A stretch of 64,000 nucleotides of DNA from Hetaerina americana (taxonomy: Eukaryota > Arthropoda > Insecta > Odonata > Calopterygidae), in assembly GCA_022747635.1 (NCBI GenBank), contig JAKTNV010000024.1, positions 682,001-746,000 of the forward strand. Reading direction: 5' to 3'. How positions within the stretch are numbered: the first letter of the stretch is position 1; each line of letters begins with the position of its first letter. Below the pieces are notes generated by a model. It was not told the DNA's origin, did no database searches, and was given only the letters and a program-made list of their open reading frames with translations. Positions 51,101-60,351 of the stretch are shown here, in pieces. The translations under genes and the position numbers were made by a program.

Positions 51101-51720
51101 GGGCGTGCCTGGAAGGGTTTTGATGGAACTTAAGGTTGGAGATTCAGCGACGGAAGAATGCAGAGGCGCAGGGGGAAGAGAGTTAGCGGAGAATAATAAG
51201 GGATGAAAAACGGCAGAGGAGTGTGGGCTGGAGTCTGCGAAATGAAAAGACGAGCCGTGTGAACCATGGAAGTAAACTGGGGGAATGCCTTGATGGAGAT
51301 GGCTTGATGTGCACGACCGGAAAAACGACCCGCAAAACGTGGGACGAGAGCTTTAAATGAGAGCCTGTTTGTTTAAATTAGGAGGGAGGCATAGCGTGGC
51401 TCCGGCAGAGTGCTGTGTACGTATTGTGTGTGTCGGGGTGTGGGAGGGAGGGAGACGAGGGATCTGACAAAGGAGGGGATGTGACGAAAATGGAATTAAA
51501 ATGGATGGCGGAAAGGGAAGCGAGAAATGTACGAGGAGAATGGATTCTACTGCTTTCCGGTCCGTCGTCGCCCGACTCCACTCTGAATACACATGGGAGC
51601 ACAGTTTTTTACCTTTCCGTCGCTTACTTTGTTGTCGTCGCGGTGTTTTTTTTTATTCGTGGGGCTTGTTTGGTGGAAGCACTCCTAAACCTGAAGTTAT
51701 CGTGAAAAGCAAAGTGTACG
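51101..51720. other. GC/purine-rich island, no gene recognised
   Basis: The plus strand is purine-biased. A 96-codon plus frame at 51415-51705 ends in a hydrophobic stretch (YLSVAYFVVVAVFFFIRG) that could be a membrane segment by composition. The region is low-complexity and unsupported otherwise. Confidence 0.35.
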
Positions 51721-52320
51721 CCCGCAAGAATTGAGTTTTTGAAACAATAAGGTAAGCCGTGGGAAGAAGGAACACATTATAATAGACCTTCATCAAACAT
51801 CTCTGCCGTTGATGTTGATTTCCAGAATAATTTGGAAAAAAATTAACATGATTAGAATCGCGGAAAAAGCTAACTAGTTGTTGTAGTAGGGGTGCCTGAT
51901 GCCCTCCGCTGGCAAAGAACACTTCATTTTCCCATGGATGCAAAATATTGATGATTGCTTGATGGTACAAAGCCCAAAGCGTGATTTAAAATGGATTTTG
52001 GATTTCTTAAATAGCACAAATTACTCGAACAAATTGAAATTATCCATTCGGAGCGAAAATTATTGCATACATTTCCGAAAGTAGGCCGATTTTCTAACTT
52101 AATTCGACACCAGTAAGAACATCTTTTTTTGCAGCACTTCGGAATAAAAAATGAAATTTTACGTTTCAGTCGGATCGCTTTCATCTGAAATGAGACATAT
52201 TTCAAGCGGGTGTCACATCCATGGCACTCTATGCGTCATTTGCAGAAAAAGAAAAGGTTCTTCAGTCGCACTTCCTCAACTCAACTCTCTCCTTAATCTT
52301 AAAAGACAATCGCTTTATCT
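51721..52320. other. No gene recognised (AT-rich)
   Basis: Opposed frames at 51653-51970 and 51924-52205 match nothing that I recognise. Confidence 0.5.
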
Positions 52321-53350
52321 CTTCACTTAAGCGATAACGCAGAAGGGAGGAGGGGAGGGATGTAATTATTACGAGAAACGTAGGAGGATATCCGGGGGCG
52401 AGGGACAGATAATATATTAATGCGTGAGGCGGAAGGGAACTCGGGAGCGGTTTGGATGGGCGGGGCCGCGAGGTGGGTCGGCGAGGATAATATTTGGACG
52501 CGGAAGGGTGTTTGGGGAGGAAAGGGAGGGGTCAGACTCACTGAAGGGGTCAGTCCGGGGGGGAAGGGTAAGATATGTAGATAGGCGCCGTGCGGAGGGT
52601 CGGAATGAACGGAACCAACGCTTCGTATCGACCCAAAAATATGCTTTCAAAAGAGATGTGTGTTTGTGTGTTCGAACGCAAACATTAGTCCTCTAATCCC
52701 GCTCCTCATCCATTTCTTTCCTACTCCTTTGCCCCTCCCTGCCGCCCTCACCCCAACAACTCCGCTTCTACGGCCGAAATCCTTTCGACTTAAAAGCCAT
52801 CCTCGGAGGAAAGTAGGGTTTCACCGCACGCACGGGGGAGGAGGAAGTCTAATTACTTGGAAACAAGAGACGAGGAGACTGCGACCGGAAATCGGTTAAG
52901 AACATGGGGAGGGGACGGCGCGATCGAGTCTGAATATTTTAGCACCGTCGGAGTCCATGATAGGGTTGAATTATTGAAGCATTATTGGTGCATGGGCTAT
53001 TTGGGATGGGCTCCATACTGAGATCGAGGGATTGGGAAGGGGTTAGGAGAGATAAACATTGAGGGGGAATGGGGGAGAAAGACACGTTCAAAACGATATG
53101 TAATGGCTTCGGAGGAACGTGGACCATTTACTTTTAATCGAGATTGCAAAAGTCGAGACGGCGGTCGGAAATGAGGAAAAAGTCGAGAAGAGAGGAAACA
53201 GGATCCTTATTCTTTAGCAGTGGATCCCCAGGGATCATTTCCGTAGCGCGTGCATCGGAAGTGAGGCAGGAGGAAGAAGGGAGGCGTGCTACGTTAGGTC
53301 GGGGAGCGTTCCCTCCACTCTTTGCTGATTTTTTAGAGGCCAATGCCTCA
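52321..53350. other. GC/purine-rich island, no gene recognised
   Basis: This is CpG-containing purine-rich plus strand with a short pyrimidine-rich interlude at about 52690-52800. All frames are Arg/Gly/Glu- or Pro/Ser-rich. Confidence 0.45.
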
Positions 53351-54029
53351 AGACTCAGTTAACGTAGCCGCAACACAATATGCTCGTCCTTTCAATACAG
53401 ACAGGAAATCTTTTTATTTCCACAATTTGAAAATTTTATCGCGGTTGCTCGAAAGATTAATAATTTTTGGGTTATCTGCGTTGCAAAGCAAACATTATTG
53501 ATTTGACCACGTCTTAAACTTCGTTTGGTACATTAATTCCTTAAATTTGTTTATAATAATACAACTTACTTTCATTCGCGGCGCACGGTATTATACACGT
53601 CCTTAAAGAATGCATCACAGAGCGCCGGATTTCTTTAACTTATTAACTTTTACTTACTTAACTATGTCCATGTATTAGTATGACTCAGAGTGTGTAGCCT
53701 ATAATGAATATGTTTTTTGAGGAACCCATTAGGAATAATCTATCTCTGGTTTAAAATGCAATTTTTATTTGTTTCATCAATTAAAGCAACACAAAAGGAT
53801 TAAAACGTTTATTTTTTCCCTTACTTTAGCAGATAATGAATACTGAGACATTCAATGGAAATCGGTCCTCCAGTGTAGCATTAGTCATACGTCAGTCATT
53901 CTAACCACAACTGTGTTCTCAACTCTACATAGAGCAGTATATATTTGCGAAGTTGCTGAAGAATAGAGGCATTTTCTCAAAGGTAAGGCGCATTTTTACA
54001 TCTTTCAAAATATTTTTTGAAAAAGGGAA
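53351..54029. other. No gene recognised (AT-rich)
   Basis: This is AT-rich with no supported frame. Confidence 0.55.
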
Positions 54030-54105
54030 TGGATGTGATGGTTCAACATTCGTGGTTCGAGCCCCGGTCAAGGAAATATTTTTGCACTTTTGATCTGCTC
54101 TATTC

Positions 54106-54148
<43 letters not shown>

Positions 54149-54179
54149 TCTGCTCTGCTATATATGAACTGCTCTATTC

Positions 54180-54220
<41 letters not shown>

Positions 54221-54300
54221 AAATGCAAAAATGTTTCCTTGACCGGGGCTCGAACCACGGATGTTCCGACTTGCCGTGCCGATGCATCGGCCAATCCTAT
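54030..54300. repeat. Inverted pair of SINE-B heads around (TA)n
   Basis: A tRNA-like box B (GTGGTTCGAGCCCCGGTCAA) lies on plus at 54052 and its inverse at 54258. The arms 54051-54091 and 54218-54259 are about 41 nt each with few mismatches. They continue past the tRNA part into ATTTTTGCA, as does the minus-strand SINE-B at 30.3 kb (GGTCAAGG then ATTTTTACAC), so the family is the same. Between the arms the direct repeat CTGCTCTATTCTGCAT (54095-54110 and 54169-54184) precedes each of two (TA)n tracts at 54110-54146 and 54183-54216. The right-hand copy extends further into a decayed head to about 54295. Confidence 0.8.
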
Positions 54301-54769
54301 GTAATTTGCTCCATTCCGCCTTCCCCACCTCTCCTGCGTTCGTCACTTATATGCGTTTCTATCCTTTTTCCTTTTATCTATTTCCATGTTAATGAATATT
54401 TGTTTGCCATATGGCGGGTTTTCGTGTTTGAATACGTCTTTTGCCAATGTGGCTCTTCTCCTTCTTCTGGCATAGCGTGCCACGAAACGCAGTGTTCATA
54501 TCCTTTATGACGTTGTATTATTACTTTCCCTACTATTCTTTCCTCTTGTGCCCTTGTCCATTTCTCCTTTGGTGGGTAAAACAGCTGATAAACGCCATCT
54601 CCTGGCCAAATAATCAGTCCATTTGGTTACATAGACTCCCCGCAGATTTCAGTGTAAATTACGTTCCCTCGACTACTGAATATTTTAAAAGTAATCTACG
54701 GGTTAAGGTAGGTTTTGGATGGACACAAATACCAAATAAATATTTAGTGACTCCTAAAGAAACAACCCA
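54301..54769. other. No gene recognised; possible 3' region of the adjacent LINE
   Basis: The plus strand has a 124-codon frame (54441-54815) that is partly antisense to the LINE C-terminal remnant and is not a gene. The interval may hold the LINE 3' untranslated region on minus, but no A-run or short-repeat tail was identified. Confidence 0.4.
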
Positions 54770-54774
54770 GCAAC

Positions 54775-55275
54775 CTATTCTACATCAAGTTCCTCTTCGT
54801 CTCTTTCTTACATAGCTCCTCCTTCCTCCCTTCATCCCGTCCAAAATCCCTATTCTCTTCCTGCCCTTTCCTCGTTTGCCTAACATTCTCCCCTCTATTA
54901 CAGCCTTCAACATCCCACTGCCGACCAAAATGCCCTTCATCCATTTTTCCTGCCTTATTAGGATTTATCCTAATAAACCCCTCTCCTCGCCCACCATTCG
55001 TAGTACTTCCTCATTCGTTTTCCTTTCTGTCCATTTCACCTCCTCCATTCTTCGCTACATCCACATTTCAAAATCCTCCAATCTACTTCTATCATCCTGC
55101 TTCAGCGACCACGTTTCCGCGCCCTAATAATAATATAACTACGCCCCATATCAAAGTTTTAGAAAGAATTTTTTTTGACGCCCATACCCAGTGTCCCTGT
55201 CATTAACTCCCTTCTCCTTGTGAAAGCCTCTTTTCCCAGCGCAATTCTTCTCCTTACATCCCTACTACTTTATCC
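54775..55275 (-). pseudogene. LINE C-terminal region remnant
   Basis: In broken frames on minus, RRIALGKEAFTRRREL (near 55200-55260), then WTERKTNEEVLRMVGE (near 54995-55045) and a basic GKRGKGRKRIGI (about 54840-54880) follow the RT in the order expected for the C-terminal part of RTE/CR1-type proteins. The element therefore extends this far; its 3' end is not precisely located. Confidence 0.75.
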
Positions 55276-55284
55276 GTGTTGGTC

Positions 55285-55918
55285 CTAAACACTTCCGAGA
55301 TACGTTAACTGTTCCACGTGTTCTAGTTTTTGCCCTTCTATTACAATGTTTAGCTTCGACGTTTTCTTTATGGAAAATCGCATAATCTTTGTTTTATTAA
55401 TATCGATTCTCATGCCATATCTATCGCATTGAGTTTCCAATTTAATCAGCAATGCTTGCAATCCCTTGGCTGACTGACAAATTAGAGCTTGGTCATCAGC
55501 AAATCTAACTGATTTTACGAACTTCCCTCTGACATTCATTCCTACCTCCAGTTCTTCCCATTCCTCTCCTGTGCCTCCAATCTATTCCTATTTTCTGCAT
55601 TATACTCAATAGTTTTTCCCAATACACTCTATCGGACGCTTTTCCGAAATCTACGAAACAGGCAAATACGTCATGATATTATTCTATATTCTTCTCGATT
55701 AGTGATCTTATTACTGTAATGGCATCACGTTTACCTCTCCCCTTCCTAAAACCAAACTGATCTTCCCCTAAGTAATCATTTACCCTACTCTCTATCCTTT
55801 GGCTGATGATCCTGAGAACAACCTTGGCTGCGTGGGATGTCAAACTTATTGTTCTGCCGTCCTCACATGATGTTTCAGCCTTTACCTTTTTCGGAATAGG
55901 AACTGACGCTGATCTCAC
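55285..55918 (-). pseudogene. LINE reverse-transcriptase remnant
   Basis: Open segment 55679-55918 carries RT blocks with SVPIPKK, ISLTSHAAKVVLRII and DQFGFRKGRGKRDAI. Next, about 55600-55680 reads VDFGKASDRVYWEKLL in another frame. The segment 55285-55539 carries RFADDQALICQ followed by the thumb-proximal part with KIMRFSIKK and EQLTYLGSV. The loss of about 60 residues before the FADD block removes part of the palm, so the copy is inactive. Confidence 0.9.
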
Positions 55919-55993
55919 GAAGTCTTCCGGCCGGATTCCTTCCTCATAGATACTGCGAATCAGTCCATATAGACTCTTCCTCCCACATTTTCC

Positions 55994-56560
55994 TTAATCT
56001 TTCAGCAGTTCCGTAGTAATGTTATCCACCCCCACGGCCCTATTCAATTTGATATCCCTTAAAGCCCTTTCTATCTCATCGTCGAGTGTACCTGAACCAG
56101 AGCTATCTTCCTCTACGTCATGTTCCTTTTCTATGCCTAACCTTGTTGGTCTAAGGTCTTTACCATACAGTGCTTCTATATATTCTTTCCATCTCTCTTG
56201 CATCTTTTCTGTTTCTACCATTATCTTACCCGACGTATCTCTAACTGCGAGTACAGATCTTCCCTTCTTACTTTCCGATAGTGATACAACCTTGCAGTGT
56301 AGCGCATCAATTTCACCCTTCCTCTACAAAATTTCGATGTCCTCGCCCTGCGTTTTCCACCATGCTTCTTTTGCATTACTTGCTACCCGCCTCAATTTAT
56401 CATTTCACTCCCTGTACTTTCTGCCAATCTCTTTGTTTGCATCATTCCATTTGATTCTCTCATATATCTTTGTAATCGTCTCATCCATGATTCATGGTTT
56501 CCTTGTCCTTTTCCCATTTAAGGTTCCCATAGTTTCTTTTGCGGCTTTCGTTATCCCTTT
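55994..56560 (-). pseudogene. LINE linker between endonuclease and reverse transcriptase
   Basis: On minus, AKEAWWKTQGEDIEIL (near 56330-56385) leads, with breaks, into the open segment 55994-56221 containing MQERWKEYIEALYGKD and then LDDEIERALRDIK. This is the conserved segment just before the RT fingers in this LINE type. It confirms collinearity of the element across the breaks. Confidence 0.82.
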
Positions 56561-56580
56561 TTTAATGTATTCCCATTTCT

Positions 56581-57330
56581 CTATTGGGACTCCACCCTTG
56601 TCGAGCCATACAATGCTTTTACATTCCATTTCCTAACCCGCCGCCCTTGCCTTATCTTTTTGAAACGGATTCTACACTTCATAGCAACCAAATTGTGGTC
56701 AGAGTCCACATCCGCTCTCGGGAATCTGTGCGAATTGATCACACTGCTCCTAAACCTATGGTTAACCAGAATATAATTTATATGATACCTTTCTGAGTCA
56801 CCTGGCATTTTCCATGTATACCTGCGTCTTTTGTGGTGTCTAAACCAAGTGTTGGTGATGACTAACCCATCTCCTGCAGAATTCAATTACTTCCTCCCGG
56901 CAGTCATTCCTCGTACCTAAACCGTAGTCCCCCACCTCATCACCATCTCTTCCTTCACCTACCGTCGCATTCCAATCCCCCATCACTATCAAATGTTTCC
57001 CTGCAGGAACACACGCAATTATGTCCTCTAACTGATCGTATATCCTATCGACCTCTTCTTCCTTATGGTTGCTCGGTGGCATGTATACTTGAATAATAAC
57101 CAAGTTCGTCAGCTCTGCTTTTATCGCTACTAGTAATATTCTATCCGTTGCCTCTTCTATGTTGACAACGCTTCTTCCTACCACTTTATTTAATACTATG
57201 GCACCCCTCGTCGGCTCTCGTCCCCGTGGCTGTGTATTATTCTATAAATATCACTCCAGTAATCCCCGCTATCCTTCCATCTCACCTCGCATAAACCAAA
57301 AATATCTATATTTCCTCTTTCCATCAAACG
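56581..57330 (-). pseudogene. LINE endonuclease (EEP-fold) remnant
   Basis: Two overlapping frames (56840-57184 and 56581-56886), plus upstream pieces to about 57330, cover most of an apurinic-endonuclease-like domain. Visible are the substrate-contact and catalytic motifs GDWNATVG and SDHNLVAMK, the second including the catalytic Asp-His pair. The join near 56850-56886 is a frameshift after the RNDCREEVIEFCRRW segment. The domain would nick target DNA in an intact element. Confidence 0.88.
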
Positions 57331-57345
57331 AAGACAAAACCATTA

Positions 57346-57551
57346 GAAGACTCTTCGGAAAGACAAAAATAGCTCAAATTAATGGTTCAGCAGAATTCAG
57401 TTGCATACTTAATGTAGTCACGCCAATTTTTATCGTTGACTCTTTAATTTGATCTACTGGTTTAAAAAAGTACTGTTTTCATTAACCCAGCGTTGTCCTA
57501 CTTCAATGCACCGTTTCATTTTCAATGTGCATTTCATGATTGAACAAAAAT
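57346..57551. other. Unassigned spacer
   Basis: Nothing is recognised between the truncated LINE end and SINE-A copy 3. Confidence 0.5.
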
Positions 57552-57780
57552 CAGTGTTATCAATCTGTTGGATTGGTGAGGGTAGAACTCACCTGAAATT
57601 TACACATCAGGATAGGGGGAGAGGATGTTCCTTACCCAGTGCCACCCAGTACAATCTGATACACGAAAAATCACAAAGCTTGTGTGAAGCTGGGAGTGTT
57701 CTAGGATGTCCCCAGGAATTCAAGTCTGGTCCTCTGATTAGTATGCTAGAACTCTGTCCATTGGACCATCTCGTATATTC
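57552..57780 (-). repeat. tRNA-derived SINE, family A, copy 3 (divergent)
   Basis: This is collinear with copies 1 and 2 but much more diverged. The shared landmarks are GGTAGAACTCACC, ACACATCAGGATAGGGGG, AAAAATCACAAAGCTTG and the head ATTGGACCATCTCGTA (minus box A-like TGGTCCAATGGACAGAG). The box B is decayed. It is an older insertion than copy 1. Confidence 0.8.
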
Positions 57781-57989
57781 AACGGTGAAGAGAGCAAGCG
57801 AAACTTAGACTTTTAGAAGGGTTCAGAGTAAACGAGTTTAACGATGACACGAAAGGAATTATAATGGCGCCATACTACTTAGGTACATCAAACTACAAAG
57901 ATAAAATAAGGGAGATAGATTCTAGTGCAGATAGATACCAATACTCATTCTTTCCCCGAACAGTAATAAATCATATTAGTAAGAAACTG

Positions 57990-58280
57990 AAGTTACTTTA
58001 GAAATATTAAAAACATTTAATTTACAAGTCGAAACAAAACATTGCAAAGATATCAGGTATATTTTTAAATTCATGTGTATGTTAGTTGGTACATTGTGTG
58101 TTTGCATGTGTGTAGGGTGTAAGGGTCTTTGCATAAATGTATACCACGTTTTGTTTGTGGACTGTAAAAATTTGTTGCTTTCGCGTGCGGTTTTTTTCTT
58201 AATTACGGACGGTGCCCTAACACCCCCCGCCACACGCCATAGTTGCGGCTTGCGGGGTTTTAAGTGATGTAGATGTATTT
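57990..58280 (+). repeat. LINE-like 3' tail repeat, copy 1
   Basis: The core 58203-58258 is the inverse of 62729-62784 at high identity. It ends in GATGTAGATG-type short repeats, the kind of tail found at the 3' end of several non-LTR families. The core forms a GC-rich stem (CCGCCACACG...GCGG). The TG/AC-rich region upstream of the core is also shared with the 62.7-kb copy. No coding part is present. Naming the parent element is not possible from here. Confidence 0.7.
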
Positions 58281-59417
58281 CATTATAACTAACGTATAAA
58301 TATTATTGTGAGGGGTCTTTTTAGTTTTTTTCAATAAGTTACGGACGTATTAATAAAGGAAGAATATCGTCCGTATTTTATTGAGTAAAGTTAATTATCT
58401 CTTTAGATAGTAGCTCACGTTTACAACCAGGACATTCGTATCACACATTCAAATTCTCGTATTAATGTCACGTATCCTGTATATTGAATAATTTAGAGCT
58501 TGAATTAATGTGTTGTGTATGTCACTCTTCGATAGGTCAATTTACTGTCAGGAATCGGATATTATCTCTATAATTTGGTTAAATTCTGCCGGTGGCTCAT
58601 CAGTTGTAAATAACTGGATTCGTTCAATATTCAATAAGTGTGATTTTAGGGAGTCAGCTGTCTTACTTAGTTCCAATTTTTCTTTCCAATTCCACCATAA
58701 AAGCATTAAATCTTACCACTTCATAACGGTAGAAATGAAAAAAACGTTCACAATCAAGAGTTTTCCTATAAAAAATATCCTATTACACACAAACTCGGTT
58801 CAAAATGTACACATTTTTTCGAACATCCTCTTTGTAAAAAGTGGAGCATTATTTTTGAGAGGTTTATAGGTTTTTTTACCGGCATATTTCCTCAGTCTAC
58901 TACATCGCCAGCTCTTCCGTTTATACTGCTGAATATTGCAGGAGACACTTTAATAGACTTTGAAAGAAACAATGCAGTTCGCAAAAATAGGAACGTATGA
59001 CGCCATTTCCTGACGCGCACGAATCCATGGAAAAAATAAATGCTCATTTTTTCGCCGAAGGAATTAATGTCAGCACTTTGATATATTCATAATTGCGAAT
59101 AAATGAAAAGGGTCGCTCGTAAAATTTCGGCGAAAGCAGAGGGCTATATTTAGGATAATGATGAAATACGTGATCAATTCCAGCAGGATTAAATAAAATA
59201 GAACACTTCATGTGGGACCATGTATTGGAAAATATGACACCAGCTGAAGTCGGTTATAAAGTTAAACTGATATAATTTAGTAAAAGAGCTGTTGATTTTA
59301 ATGCTAATAATTGAAATGCCCAAGCGAAAAGGCATGCATTTAACAACCCAATTATATCAGTACTTGTAAGAGTGCGATCGCTATGTCTCAGGGAAAAGAC
59401 ATTTTCATATATTGATG
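58281..59417. other. No gene recognised (AT-rich)
   Basis: A 119-codon plus frame at 58510-58869 has no recognised domain. The rest is featureless AT-rich sequence. Confidence 0.5.
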
Positions 59418-59449
59418 TACAGGATTCGTCCGGAAAATAAGTGTACTGA
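59418..59449 (+). repeat. Terminal inverted repeat, left end of 59.4-kb mariner (with TA)
   Basis: It pairs with 59939-59970 over 32 nt with one mismatch (A/G at the seventh base). Confidence 0.94.
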
Positions 59450-59623
59450 CTACTGATTTTTTCCCGCCGCTCCAGGCGCGCCCAGCACCGCTCTGATGGG
59501 CTGCGATTGGAGGGGGGTATGTTGGCAAGCGACGCTGAAAAAGGCAGTCGGCTCTGAGCTGTGGTGTAGTGAGGAGCTCTGTTAACGCGAACCTCCACGC
59601 TTCGACCCACGTCACGGAACGCG

Positions 59624-59812
59624 ATGCCGAAGCAGCGTTATTCCATCAAATTTGCGGTAAAGCTTGGGAAATCGTCTACCGAAACTGTCGGTATGATTAA
59701 CCAGGCTTACGGGGAGTCAGCCATGTCCAGAAACATGATCCTTCGGTGGCACAAGATGTTCGTGGAGGGCAGAGAAGAGGTCGACGACGAGTCTTCGAGA
59801 GGTTCCCGATGA
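59624..59812 (+). CDS. Mariner transposase N-terminal DNA-binding fragment (62 aa)
   Basis: The frame reads MPKQRYSIKFAVKLGKSSTE, then INQAYGESAMSRNMILRWHK and FVEGREEVDDESSRGSR before a stop. This is the first helix-turn-helix of a mariner transposase (family pattern IKFCVKLGKSATET...AYGDEALSRTRVFEWHKRF.EGRE.VEDD.RSGRP). It stops where the GRP linker should continue, at the deletion junction near 59806-59812. It lacks the second helix-turn-helix and all catalytic residues. As a protein it would be a minimal DNA-binding fragment at most; expression is unproven. The start is the first ATG, matching the usual family start region. Confidence 0.72.
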   Translation: MPKQRYSIKFAVKLGKSSTETVGMINQAYGESAMSRNMILRWHKMFVEGREEVDDESSRGSR

Positions 59813-59897
59813 TGCCTTCGCGGGAGCGTTCCAGGAATGGGAACGCCGCTGGAACAAGTGTATCGACTCACAAGGGTCCTATTTTGAGGAATATTAG
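59811..59897 (+). pseudogene. C-terminal tail of mariner transposase
   Basis: Reading from 59811 the translation is DAFAGAFQEWERRWNKC followed by 11 residues (IDSQGSYFEEY) and a stop. It matches the common mariner C-terminus (pattern DFQGAF..W.RRW.KCI...GDYFEGD). It is in a different frame from the upstream fragment, so the deletion was not frame-preserving or was followed by an indel. Confidence 0.85.
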
Positions 59898-59938
59898 CTT
59901 AAGATATGTAAAAGTGTAATAAATTTTTTTTCATGAGC

Positions 59939-59970
59939 TCAGTACACTTATTTTCCGGACGAACCCTGTA
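59939..59970 (-). repeat. Terminal inverted repeat, right end of 59.4-kb mariner (with TA)
   Basis: This is the partner of 59418-59449. The terminal TA is the duplicated target site. Confidence 0.94.
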
Positions 59971-60176
59971 CGAAATGATGCTGTATGGCAGCATTGAAGC
60001 ATAGTATTTCTAGCAAAACAATGAAAATGAATAAGAAAAAACGTCATATAGTGAATGAGACGCATAAATCCAAGTAATTTAGTCATGGATACACGAAAGT
60101 TGTATTTTATTTATATTCTTGCTTTCACATTATAAATTCATCATTTCTGTAAAAAATAGCGATATTGAATTATTGA

Positions 60177-60351
60177 GCGTAGATGGAGGAAGACTAACCT
60201 GGAAAATTCCACTAGAAATCTCATTTTTCACGATCATGGTTCTGTCGTAAGACAGCGTCTTCAGGTTACGTTGCTGCCTTGCGACGAAACCATGGTCGTG
60301 AAAAATTAAAATCATAGTGGAATCACCAAGATAGTCTTCCTTCATTGACGC
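60177..60351. repeat. Long imperfect hairpin (about 80-nt arms)
   Basis: The arms 60177-60257 and 60273-60351 are inverse complements at about 75-80% identity, separated by a loop of about 13-15 bases around 60258-60272. Best-matched blocks are GGAAGACT, TTCCACTA, TTTTTCACGA and CATGGTT with GACAGC/GCTGCC at the loop. It resembles a foldback or MITE-type structure. Target-site duplications could not be identified. Confidence 0.85.

Larger units (their letters stand above)
54770..57345 (-). mobile_element. Decayed non-LTR retrotransposon (RTE/CR1-type LINE), 5'-truncated
   Basis: On the minus strand about 2.5 kb reads in order as an endonuclease domain, linker, reverse transcriptase and C-terminal part of a LINE of the kind often annotated in insects as craniofacial-development-protein-2-like plus RT. 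Endonuclease signs are LCEVRWKDSGDYWSD, LIVMGDWNATVG, YGLGTRND and the SDH motif in DSDHNLVAMK. RT signs are DQFGFRKGRGKRDAI, VDFGKASDRVYW (catalytic Asp of block A) and RFADDQALICQ (FADD in place of YADD). About 60 codons between the block-A region and the FADD region are missing. Frameshifts and stops split it into at least six pieces. The 5' end is truncated near the start of the endonuclease. It cannot encode a working enzyme. Confidence 0.9.
59420..59968 (+). mobile_element. Second internally deleted mariner element
   Basis: This 549-bp mariner-type element is flanked by TA at 59418-59419 and 59969-59970. The inverted ends pair over 32 nt (TA included) with one mismatch; the left end begins CAGGATTCGTCCGGAAAATA. 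Inside, a frame from 59624 encodes the N-terminal helix-turn-helix. It is followed directly, in another frame, by the last 28 codons of a mariner transposase, DAFAGAFQEWERRWNKC... to a stop at 59895-59897. The second helix-turn-helix and the whole catalytic core are missing. The sequence differs clearly from the 12.7-kb element, so it comes from another mariner lineage that lost the same part. Confidence 0.92.

Noticed and set aside
56019..56636. Long plus-strand frame of 205 codons
   Set aside because: It is exactly antisense to the LINE linker and endonuclease remnant on the minus strand, whose motifs are recognisable; the plus frame is a shadow.
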